From Chitinophagaceae bacterium (GTDB taxonomy: Bacteria > Bacteroidota > Bacteroidia > Chitinophagales > Chitinophagaceae), in assembly GCA_947456825.1 (NCBI GenBank), contig CANGTM010000001.1, positions 1-64,000 of the forward strand: a stretch of DNA of 64,000 nt. The letters run 5' to 3'. Within the stretch, counting starts at the first letter, position 1. Each line of letters begins with the position of its first letter. Both the position numbers and the translations under genes were made by a program. Below the pieces are notes generated by a model, which was not told the DNA's origin, did no database searches, and was given only the letters and a program-made list of their open reading frames with translations. Below are positions 40,198 through 48,265 of the stretch, one piece after another.

Positions 40198-43100
40198 ATG
40201 CCCAGTAAGAAGTCAGCCGCCACCAAGGGCGGGTTGCAGTTTAGTCGCCGCTTTACTCGTGATGATGTAAATGTTTTCGATCAGTTCGAGTACGACTACC
40301 GGACCTCGGTTATTCGTAACCCTTCCGGCGAAGTGGTATTTGAGATGACCAATGTAGAAGTACCCAAACAGTGGAGCCAGATCGCTACCGATATTTTGGC
40401 TCAAAAATACTTTCGAAAGGCCGGGGTACCCCAGCCCGATAAAACCCTGGGTCGGGAAACCTCTGCCAAGCAAGTGGCCCACCGTATGGCCAACTGTTGG
40501 AGAGTATGGGGTGAGCGCTACGGCTATTTTGCCAGCAGCCAGGATGCCCAAGTTTTCTACGATGAGCTGGTATATTCCATCCTTAATCAGATGTGCGTGC
40601 CCAATAGTCCCCAGTGGTTCAATACGGGCTTGTACGAGAGCTATGGCATTGCCGGTAAGCCACAGGGTCACTACTACGTTGACCCGGCCGACGGTCAACT
40701 CAAGAAATCACAAAATGCATACGAGCGCCCACAGCCTCATGCCTGTTTTATTCTTAGCGTAGACGACGATCTGGTCAACGAGGGTGGCATCATGGACCTT
40801 TGGGTTCGTGAGGCACGCATATTCAAATATGGATCAGGAGTAGGAACCAACTACTCTAACCTGCGCGGTGAGGGAGAAAAGCTCAGCGGAGGTGGCAGCA
40901 GCTCCGGCCTCATGAGCTTTTTAAAGATCGGTGACCGCGCTGCCGGCGCCATCAAGAGCGGAGGTACTACCCGCCGCGCTGCCAAGATGGTTTGTCTCGA
41001 TCTCGATCATCCGGAGATCGTGCAGTTCATCAACTGGAAAGTAGAAGAAGAAAAGAAAGTAGCGGCTCTTATTGCGGCTGGTTATCCCTCGGGTTACGAA
41101 GACGAGGCTTACCGCACCGTGAGTGGCCAAAATTCCAATAACTCTATTCGCATCCCTAATTCGTTCTTTGAAAAATTAGAGAATGGTGAGGATTGGGAAC
41201 TGACCGGGCGCCAAGACGGACGCGTTATGAAAAAAGTGCCGGCTCGGGAGCTCTGGAATCAGATCGCCTACGCCGCATGGCGCTGTGCCGACCCCGGTAC
41301 GCAGTACAATACCACTATCAACGAGTGGCACACTTGCCCCGAGGGAGGTCCCATCCGTGCTTCGAACCCTTGCTCCGAGTACATGTTCCTCGACAATACG
41401 GCTTGTAACCTGGCCTCGGCCAATCTGATGAAGTTCTACGATACCACGAACAACAGTTTCGATGTAGAAGGTTACGAGTACAACACTCGTTTGTGGACCG
41501 TGGTGCTGGAGATCTCTGTGTTGATGGCGCAGTTTCCCTCTAAAGAAGTGGCACAGCTCAGCTATGAGTATCGTACACTTGGTTTAGGGTATGCCAACCT
41601 GGGTACCATGCTAATGGTAAGCGGTATTCCCTACGACAGCGAAGAGGCCCGTGCCATTGCCGGAGCGCTTACTGCTATCATGACCGGTGTATCGTACAAG
41701 ACCTCTGCCGAGTTGGCTAGCGTGCTCGGTCCCTTTGTACGTTACGAAGAGAACAAGCAGCACATGATGCGCGTCATGCGTAACCATCGCCTGGCGGCCT
41801 ACGATGCCGACGAGTATGAGAACCTCAGCTTGAAGCCACAAGGTATTAAAGCAAAATATTGCCCTGATTATCTACTCAAGGCGGCTTGTAAGGCATGGGA
41901 TGACGCCGTAGAGCTCGGTGAGCAGTATGGTTATCGCAATGCACAGGCTACCGTGATCGCCCCCACCGGCACCATTGGACTGGTGATGGATTGCGATACC
42001 ACGGGAGTAGAACCCGACTTTGCGCTCGTTAAGTTCAAGAAACTCTCCGGAGGAGGATACTTTAAGATCATCAACCAAAGCGTACCTGTTGCACTCAAGA
42101 ATTTGGGGTATAGCGAAAAAGAAACTGACGCTATCATCAAGTACGCCGTAGGTTCTGCCAGTTTTGCCGGCGCGCCTTTTATCAATCATCAATCGCTGAG
42201 TGAAAAAGGATTTATTGCCGACGAGATCAAGCGTCTCGATGCGGCAGCCCTCACGGCCTTTGAGATCGGTTTCGTCTTTAATAAGTACACCCTCGGTGAA
42301 GAATGTTTGCAGCGTCTTGGATTTGCCCCCGAGCAATACAACGATTTTGAGTGGAGCCTGCTCGAAGCGCTTGGCTTTACCGACGAGCAGATCGAAGCCG
42401 CTAACGATTATGTATGCGGTACCATGATGATCGAAGGGGCCCCGGGCCTTAAAGAAGAGCATCTTCCTGTTTTTGACTGTGCCAATAAGTGCGGTCAAAA
42501 AGGACAACGCTATATTCATGCACACGGACATATTCGCATGATGGGTGCCACGCAACCCTTTATCAGCGGAGCCATTTCCAAGACCATCAACCTGCCTCAT
42601 GAAGCCTCTGTCGAGGAGATCGCCGATGCTTACTACCTGAGCTGGAAGCTCGGACTTAAGGCCAACGCACTATACCGCGACGGATCGAAGTTATCTCAGC
42701 CTCTTAGTAACAAAAGTGACAAGAAGAAAAAGACGGATACTGCCGATACCGCCAACGCCGATACGGCTGCAGTTGTCGACTCGAATATCGTTGACCTTGG
42801 AAAATTGACCGTAGAGGAGTTGCTCGATGAGGTGCAGAAGCGTGTGCAGGCCTCTCCCGATACCAAGCTCAAGCGCAAGCTGGCCAAGATTGTTGAGCGT
42901 CGCACCTTGCCTGCCAAGCGCAGAGGCTTTACGCAAAAAGCTAAGATCAGTGGGCAAGCCGTTTTCTTACGTACCGGCGAGTACGCCGACGGCACCTTGG
43001 GAGAGATCTTCGTAGATATGGCTAAAGAGGGCGCTACCATGCGCAGTATGATGAACTGTTTTGCGATATCGGTCTCCATCGGCTTGCAATACGGTGTTCC

Positions 43101-43575
43101 TCTCGAGGAATTCGTCGATAAGTTCGCCTTTACCCGCTTCGACCCCTCTGGTTTTGTGGAGCATCCCAATATCAGAACGACTACTTCTATCGTGGACTTC
43201 ATCTTCCGCGTGCTGGGTTACGAATACTTGGGCAGAACCGACCTGGTGCATGTGCTCGACAAACCCGAAGTCATGAACACCGGTGCAGATGATTGGGACG
43301 AGGTACCTTCTAACTCGTTGGAGTACGCCAAAGATCCCGAGCTCTCCAGCATCCGCATTACTCCTGCCACTGGTACTGTACAACCTGCCAAGGCTGCTGC
43401 TCCCAAGGCGGTACCCAAAGCAGAAAAAGTAGACAGCGCTCTTGATGCTATGAATGCCGTAGCCAAGAACATGCAAAGTGATGCACCCGCTTGTAATGTG
43501 TGTGGAAACATCATGATGCGCAGCGGCGCCTGCTACAAGTGCAACAACTGCGGCAACCAGGGTGGTTGTGGTTAA
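40198..43575 (+). CDS. nrdJ: Vitamin B12-dependent (class II) ribonucleotide reductase
   Basis: NPCSEYMFLDNTACNLASANLMKF, APTGTIGLVMDCDTTGVEPDFALVKFKKL, C-terminal cysteine cluster CNVCGNIMMRSGACYKCNNCGNQGGCG. ATG at 40198 preferred to TTG at 40129. Confidence 0.95.
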   Translation: MPSKKSAATKGGLQFSRRFTRDDVNVFDQFEYDYRTSVIRNPSGEVVFEMTNVEVPKQWSQIATDILAQKYFRKAGVPQPDKTLGRETSAKQVAHRMANCWRVWGERYGYFASSQDAQVFYDELVYSILNQMCVPNSPQWFNTGLYESYGIAGKPQGHYYVDPADGQLKKSQNAYERPQPHACFILSVDDDLVNEGGIMDLWVREARIFKYGSGVGTNYSNLRGEGEKLSGGGSSSGLMSFLKIGDRAAGAIKSGGTTRRAAKMVCLDLDHPEIVQFINWKVEEEKKVAALIAAGYPSGYEDEAYRTVSGQNSNNSIRIPNSFFEKLENGEDWELTGRQDGRVMKKVPARELWNQIAYAAWRCADPGTQYNTTINEWHTCPEGGPIRASNPCSEYMFLDNTACNLASANLMKFYDTTNNSFDVEGYEYNTRLWTVVLEISVLMAQFPSKEVAQLSYEYRTLGLGYANLGTMLMVSGIPYDSEEARAIAGALTAIMTGVSYKTSAELASVLGPFVRYEENKQHMMRVMRNHRLAAYDADEYENLSLKPQGIKAKYCPDYLLKAACKAWDDAVELGEQYGYRNAQATVIAPTGTIGLVMDCDTTGVEPDFALVKFKKLSGGGYFKIINQSVPVALKNLGYSEKETDAIIKYAVGSASFAGAPFINHQSLSEKGFIADEIKRLDAAALTAFEIGFVFNKYTLGEECLQRLGFAPEQYNDFEWSLLEALGFTDEQIEAANDYVCGTMMIEGAPGLKEEHLPVFDCANKCGQKGQRYIHAHGHIRMMGATQPFISGAISKTINLPHEASVEEIADAYYLSWKLGLKANALYRDGSKLSQPLSNKSDKKKKTDTADTANADTAAVVDSNIVDLGKLTVEELLDEVQKRVQASPDTKLKRKLAKIVERRTLPAKRRGFTQKAKISGQAVFLRTGEYADGTLGEIFVDMAKEGATMRSMMNCFAISVSIGLQYGVPLEEFVDKFAFTRFDPSGFVEHPNIRTTTSIVDFIFRVLGYEYLGRTDLVHVLDKPEVMNTGADDWDEVPSNSLEYAKDPELSSIRITPATGTVQPAKAAAPKAVPKAEKVDSALDAMNAVAKNMQSDAPACNVCGNIMMRSGACYKCNNCGNQGGCG

Positions 43576-43603
43576 TTCAATCCCCGATCATTGAACAGTT
43601 TGA

Positions 43604-43631
43604 ATCCCGCCCTTTGTGGCGGGATTTTTTT
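43604..43631 (+). terminator. Intrinsic terminator after nrdJ
   Basis: ATCCCGCC (43604-43611) / GGCGGGAT (43618-43625) then T-run. Confidence 0.9.
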
Positions 43632-43661
43632 AAAGTTTTCGGGTAGCGGGTGCTAGAAGCG

Positions 43662-43805
43662 TTAATTCCCGAACAAACTTCCTACCGCTCCTTCTAGCAT
43701 AGGGAATTTTTCGACCACGTAGTTCTTGATTGTGGTCAGTGCTTGTTGCGCTTGTTCGTCGGTAAGACCAGCTTCGGTCTTTAGTTTTTCGATCAGTTCT
43801 TGCAT
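43662..43805 (-). CDS. Small hypothetical protein (47 aa), below the ORF-track length cut-off
   Basis: Reverse strand reads MQELIEKLKTEAGLTDEQAQQALTTIKNYVVEKFPMLEGAVGSLFGN-stop; helical, ordered-looking composition; sits just after the nrdJ terminator and before clpX 3' end. Confidence 0.7.
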   Translation of the reverse strand: MQELIEKLKTEAGLTDEQAQQALTTIKNYVVEKFPMLEGAVGSLFGN

Positions 43806-43844
43806 AGAGGTAAGATAAAGGCCATATGTTCGATAGCGGCAATG

Positions 43845-45089
43845 CTATGCAACTTTCAGTAAGCTGAGTTTGCTTTTGTTAAAGTGCTGCTCGGCATAAG
43901 GCAGGTCCAATATAAGTTCTTTCGTATCGGTAGACGGTAACTCGTACATGGCGTCGGTCAGGATACTCTCGCAAATACTGCGCAGCCCGCGAGCGCCCAG
44001 CTTATACTCCAGGGCTTTGGCCACCATAAAGTCCAATACGTCTTCTTGAATGGTAAGTGCAATGCCCTCCATCTCAAAAAGGCGGGTATATTGTTTTACC
44101 AATGCGTTGCGCGGTGTGGTCAAGATAGCGCGAAGGGTAGCGGCATCGAGCGGGTCGAGATGCGTGACCACTGGCAAGCGCCCCAATAATTCAGGTATCA
44201 AACCAAACGACTTAAGGTCGGTGGCATTCACATAGCTGAGTAAATTGCGCGTGCGACGATCTTGTTCCTCTTTATCGACATTGAATCCGATGGTGTTGGT
44301 ATGCACCCGGCGAGCAATGATGCGATCGATACCGTCGAAGGCACCTCCACATATAAAAAGGATATTCTGCGTATTGATCTTGATAAGCTTTTGTTCAGGG
44401 TGCTTGCGTCCGCCTTGCGGGGGTACGAGTACATCGGTTCCCTCAAGAAGTTTGAGCATGCCTTGTTGCACACCTTCTCCACTCACATCGCGTGTGATGG
44501 AGGGGTTATCGCTTTTACGGGCGATCTTATCGATCTCGTCTATGTATACAATACCGCGTTCGGCCGCTGCCACATCGTAGTTACAGACTTGCAGTAAACG
44601 GCTCAAGATGCTCTCCACATCTTCGCCCACATAGCCAGCTTCCGTAAAGACCGTGGCATCCACAATGGCGAAAGGCACGTTGAGCATACGGGCGATACTT
44701 TTGGCCAGCAAGGTCTTGCCGGTACCGGTCTCGCCTACCATGATGATATTACTCTTCTCGATCTCGATCTCGGCGTGGTTGGCTAGCTCAGTGTTACGTT
44801 GCTGCAATCGTTTGTAGTGATTGTAGACGGCTACGGACAAGACTTTCTTGGCTTCGTCTTGGCCAATCACGTATTCATCCAAAAAGCGTTTGATCTCGGT
44901 CGGCTTTTTTACAGAGAGCTTGAAACTATTCTTGGTCTTGTCCTCTTTTACCGTTAACTCCTGGTCTATGATCTCGCGGGCATGCTCCACACAATTCTCA
45001 CAGATATGTCCATCCTGCCCCGCGATCAAGATCTTGACTTCGTCGCGACTGCGACCACAAAAAGAGCAATGAAGCGTATTCTTAGCCAT
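43845..45089 (-). CDS. clpX: ATP-dependent Clp protease ATP-binding subunit ClpX
   Basis: N-terminal C4 zinc finger ([11 protein letters not shown]...CENC), [50 protein letters not shown]. Confidence 0.97.
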   Translation of the reverse strand: MAKNTLHCSFCGRSRDEVKILIAGQDGHICENCVEHAREIIDQELTVKEDKTKNSFKLSVKKPTEIKRFLDEYVIGQDEAKKVLSVAVYNHYKRLQQRNTELANHAEIEIEKSNIIMVGETGTGKTLLAKSIARMLNVPFAIVDATVFTEAGYVGEDVESILSRLLQVCNYDVAAAERGIVYIDEIDKIARKSDNPSITRDVSGEGVQQGMLKLLEGTDVLVPPQGGRKHPEQKLIKINTQNILFICGGAFDGIDRIIARRVHTNTIGFNVDKEEQDRRTRNLLSYVNATDLKSFGLIPELLGRLPVVTHLDPLDAATLRAILTTPRNALVKQYTRLFEMEGIALTIQEDVLDFMVAKALEYKLGARGLRSICESILTDAMYELPSTDTKELILDLPYAEQHFNKSKLSLLKVA

Positions 45090-45093
45090 TCTG

Positions 45094-45101
45094 CAAAATT
45101 A
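45094..45101 (-). promoter_or_regulatory. -7 box-like TAATTTTG directly before clpX
   Basis: Exact TAnnTTTG, 4 nt before ATG 45089, overlapping the end of the terminator-like T-run. Confidence 0.4.
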
Positions 45102-45127
45102 AAAAAACCGCCCCGAAAGGGACGGTT
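45101..45127 (-). terminator. Terminator-like hairpin between clpP and clpX
   Basis: Reverse strand AACCGTCCCTTTCGGGGCGGTTTTTTTAA: 8-bp GC-rich stem (one G-U) plus 7 T. Confidence 0.8.
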
Positions 45128-45211
45128 AATATTTTAAATTATTAGTAATCAGTTAATTAAGCTATTTCAGTAAGTTAGGTGTCGTTGATCGCAGTGCCCC
45201 TGGCACCTCTT

Positions 45212-45856
45212 TTACAGCTTGCTCAGCAATTTATCGGCGATGCCATAATCAATGGCTTGTTTGGCATCCATCCAGTAATCGCGATCGAAGTCTTTCATGA
45301 TCTGCTCCACTGTTTTGCCACAATTCTTGGCCAAAATACCGGCACCGATCTCCTTGACCCGGCGGGTCTGTTCGGCCTGGATCTCCAGGTCCGTACTCAC
45401 GCCACGAATGTATCCCCCCAACGAAGGCTGATGGATCATGACTTCGCCATGCGGAAAAATATAACGTTTGCCTTTGGCGCCGCCGCTGAGCAAAATACTG
45501 CCCATAGAGGCGGCCAGTCCCATGCAGATGGTGCTTACCGGGCTGCTGATCATCTGCATCGTATCGTACATGACCATTCCACTGGTCACTACGCCCCCTG
45601 GGCTGTTAATATAAAACTTGATCTCCTCTCCGGGCTTGTCCGCCTCGAGCAACAATAATTTGCTCACCACGTCTTTGGCCGATTTATCGTCGACCACGCC
45701 CCATAGGTACACAGCTCTTTTTTCGAAGAAGTAGCGCTCGAGTTTTCTACTGAACATGCCCAGATCGCTCTTGGGTTGTTCCTCTTTTTCTTCTTCCTCG
45801 CTGCGCCATTCGGGGCCGTCGGTAAAAGGATGATGCTGAAAAGGATGACGGTTCAT
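45212..45856 (-). CDS. clpP: ATP-dependent Clp protease proteolytic subunit (second copy, with charged N-terminal extension)
   Basis: GLAASMGSILLSGGAKGKRYIFPHGEVMIHQPSLGGY (Ser, His), DFDRDYWMDAKQAIDYGIAD. Confidence 0.95.
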   Translation of the reverse strand: MNRHPFQHHPFTDGPEWRSEEEEKEEQPKSDLGMFSRKLERYFFEKRAVYLWGVVDDKSAKDVVSKLLLLEADKPGEEIKFYINSPGGVVTSGMVMYDTMQMISSPVSTICMGLAASMGSILLSGGAKGKRYIFPHGEVMIHQPSLGGYIRGVSTDLEIQAEQTRRVKEIGAGILAKNCGKTVEQIMKDFDRDYWMDAKQAIDYGIADKLLSKL

Positions 45857-45865
45857 ATAAATAGA

Positions 45866-46558
45866 TTAATCTTTCTTTTGTTTACGGGGATTGGTAATGA
45901 GTACTTCGTCGACAAGCCCATATTCCTTGGCCTCGGCAGCGGTCATCCAATTATCGCGATCGAAGTCTTGCTCGATTTGTTCAATGGACTTGCCGGTATG
46001 TGCTTGTACCACTTCGTAGAGTTCTTTCTTTAGTTTACGGATCTCTTTTACCGTAATCTCTATGTCGCTGGCTTGTCCACCAATGGCGCCACTAGGCTGG
46101 TGCATCATGATGCGTGAGTGGCGCAGTGCCGCACGTTTTCCTTTGGTGCCGGCACCGAGCAACACGCAGGCCATAGAGGCGGCCACCCCGATACAAATGG
46201 TGGCGATATCGGGACTCACGTATTGCATGGTATCGTATACGCCCAGCCCGGCATAGACACTGCCTCCGGGGCTGTTGATGTACATGTTGATGTCTCGGGT
46301 GCGATCAGCCGAATCCAAGAACAGCAACTGGGCCGTTACGATATTGGCGATCTCGTCATTGATGGGATAGCCTAAAAATATGATGCGGTCCATCATTAGC
46401 CGGCTGTACACATCCATCACGGCCACGTTCAGCGAACGCTCCTCGATGATGTTAGGGGTCATGGCGGTAATCAAATGATTTCCGTATTGATGAAGCGTGT
46501 TGCTGGAGATGCCCCGATGTTTGATGGCAAATTTTTCGAATTCCGATTGGGTGCTCAT
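45866..46558 (-). CDS. clpP: ATP-dependent Clp protease proteolytic subunit (first copy)
   Basis: GVAASMACVLLGAGTKGKRAALRHSRIMMHQPSGAIGG, DFDRDNWMTAAEAKEYGLVDEVL. Confidence 0.96.
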   Translation of the reverse strand: MSTQSEFEKFAIKHRGISSNTLHQYGNHLITAMTPNIIEERSLNVAVMDVYSRLMMDRIIFLGYPINDEIANIVTAQLLFLDSADRTRDINMYINSPGGSVYAGLGVYDTMQYVSPDIATICIGVAASMACVLLGAGTKGKRAALRHSRIMMHQPSGAIGGQASDIEITVKEIRKLKKELYEVVQAHTGKSIEQIEQDFDRDNWMTAAEAKEYGLVDEVLITNPRKQKKD

Positions 46559-46669
46559 GGGCGCTGAGGGATTTTAAATCAATAGTAGCAAATATCCGTC
46601 CAAAAGGCGGGTCGGCAAAAATAAAGACAGGTTGACAGATGAGCCTATGACAAGAAACGCAGATGCCCG

Positions 46670-48046
46670 TTAATGGTGGTCATGCTGATGGCTTTCTACC
46701 ATCGATGTAAAGGCCTCGGCTGTAATAGCTTTATCGGTGGGATTAAGCTGCGTAGTGGCCCACTCGAACATCTTTTGGGTCTGTATGCGATGGAAGGCAT
46801 CTTCTACGTATTTGCGATCCTTCATCATCTTTTCGACGTAGTCATTGATCCAAGGTTGTTCCTCGGCCATTGACATGCCTCCCATATAGCTAAAGAGTTG
46901 TTGCTTGGCAAACTGACGCAGTTCTTGCGGATCGACCTGAATGCCGTTATCGGCTACGATCTTCTCCGAAATAAGGGTCCACTTGAGCTGGTTGGCAAAT
47001 TTGGGATACTCTTCTTCGGCCTGCTCGGGGGTCTTGGGGTTTTCACCTTGCGTCTGCAGCCATTTTTTCAAAAAGACTTCGGGTAGTGACAGCGGTGTAT
47101 GATCAAGAAGCTGATGGTACAGTTGATCGTGTATCTGGTTGGTGGCTTGGGCATTCCAATGAGCCTGAATTTCCTCTTTGATCTTTTCGCGAAACTGCTC
47201 GACTGTTTTGATCTCTTTTGCCGGATAAAGCTGCTCAAAGAATTCCTCGTTGAGCTCCCTTTTTTCGAGCAATCCAATCTTGGTGATGGATATGCTGAAA
47301 GGAATTGCATCGGCAATGGTATCGGCCTTGTCAAAACCCAGGTCGCCACGCAGCCACTCCCTTTCTTTTTCCTCAAAGGCTTCAGCCAAAGAGAAAGTCA
47401 GGGCGTCTCCGGTCTTTTTTCCCATCCATTGCTTGCGCACCTTCTCGGAGAAATACTTTACCAGCAGTGAATTGTCTTTGTTGGCCCCTCCTTCTACGGG
47501 CTCCCCGCCAGCACCGACTTGGGTAAAATGAACGTTGAGAACGTTTTCTTCGTTATCGACCACCTCTTGGTCTTTCATGTTCCCATAGCGATTTTGCAAA
47601 CGGGTCAGTTCGTTATCGATCATTTCGTCGGTAACCGTTACCACATAGCGGGTGATGGCAGCTTTGCCTAGTTCGGGCAACTGTACGGGCGGCTTGCATC
47701 CGATCTCAAAATGAAACGTGTAGTCGAGCGGGTTGTTGCAGTCAAGTTGGTTAAAGTCGGCCTCGAGTGGAAGCGGTTGGGCGAAGATCTCGATCTTTTC
47801 TTGCTGCAACCATCCGATCAGTTCGCGGTCTACGGTCTTGAGCACTTCGTCGGTAAATAGAGAAGGTCCGACCATCTTTTTGATAAGGCCGGTAGGCACC
47901 ATTCCTTTTCTAAAGCCGGGAATATTGGCCTTGCGACCGTAGTCTTTGACCGACCTTTCGAATGAGGGTAAGTAGTCTTTTTTATCGAGGGTCAGGGTCA
48001 ATCGGTCGTGCAAGGGGCCAATGGGGGATCGGGTAACGGTTGCCAT
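46670..48046 (-). CDS. tig: Trigger factor
   Basis: Ribosome-binding region DYLPSFERSVKDYGRKANIPGFRKGMVPTGLIKKMVG; C-terminal chaperone domain. Start at MATVTRSP. Confidence 0.9.
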   Translation of the reverse strand: MATVTRSPIGPLHDRLTLTLDKKDYLPSFERSVKDYGRKANIPGFRKGMVPTGLIKKMVGPSLFTDEVLKTVDRELIGWLQQEKIEIFAQPLPLEADFNQLDCNNPLDYTFHFEIGCKPPVQLPELGKAAITRYVVTVTDEMIDNELTRLQNRYGNMKDQEVVDNEENVLNVHFTQVGAGGEPVEGGANKDNSLLVKYFSEKVRKQWMGKKTGDALTFSLAEAFEEKEREWLRGDLGFDKADTIADAIPFSISITKIGLLEKRELNEEFFEQLYPAKEIKTVEQFREKIKEEIQAHWNAQATNQIHDQLYHQLLDHTPLSLPEVFLKKWLQTQGENPKTPEQAEEEYPKFANQLKWTLISEKIVADNGIQVDPQELRQFAKQQLFSYMGGMSMAEEQPWINDYVEKMMKDRKYVEDAFHRIQTQKMFEWATTQLNPTDKAITAEAFTSMVESHQHDHH

Positions 48047-48067
48047 AATTCGATTTAAATTAACTAC

Positions 48068-48152
48068 TGGTCCGGATGGAGGGACTCGAACCCCCACACC
48101 TTGCGGCATCAGATCCTAAGTCTGACGTGTCTACCAATTTCACCACATCCGG
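48068..48152 (-). tRNA. tRNA-Leu (anticodon UAG), CCA encoded
   Basis: Reverse strand CCGGATGTGGTGAAATTGGTAGACACGTCAGACTTAGGATCTGATGCCGCAAGGTGTGGGGGTTCGAGTCCCTCCATCCGGACCA: 7-bp acceptor CCGGATG/CATCCGG, anticodon stem TCAGA/TCTGA with loop CTTAGGA, variable arm GCCGCAAGGTG, GTTCGAGTC T-loop. Confidence 0.95.
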
Positions 48153-48226
48153 AGTACTTGCTTGCAAAGGGGCTGCAAATGTAGCTTTTTTTGACCGTTG
48201 TAGACATTTTTAGTGCTAAAAAACCT

Positions 48227-48234
48227 TAGATTTG
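48227..48234 (+). promoter_or_regulatory. -7 box TAGATTTG before SprB-like adhesin
   Basis: Exact TAnnTTTG, 31 nt before ATG 48266. Confidence 0.55.
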
Positions 48235-48265
48235 ATACAACCCAAAACTGTCCAAACTGCTGCTG

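Noticed and set aside
41872-42600. 242-aa minus-strand ORF, and other long antisense ORFs inside nrdJ, tolB-like, gyrB, lpxC and clpX
   Set aside because: They lie opposite genes with strong protein-family signatures; translations are low-complexity or unrecognisable and are expected shadow ORFs.
43630-43842. 70-aa ORF from the track
   Set aside because: Basic, low-complexity-like translation; an alternative frame gives a better 47-aa protein at 43662..43805.
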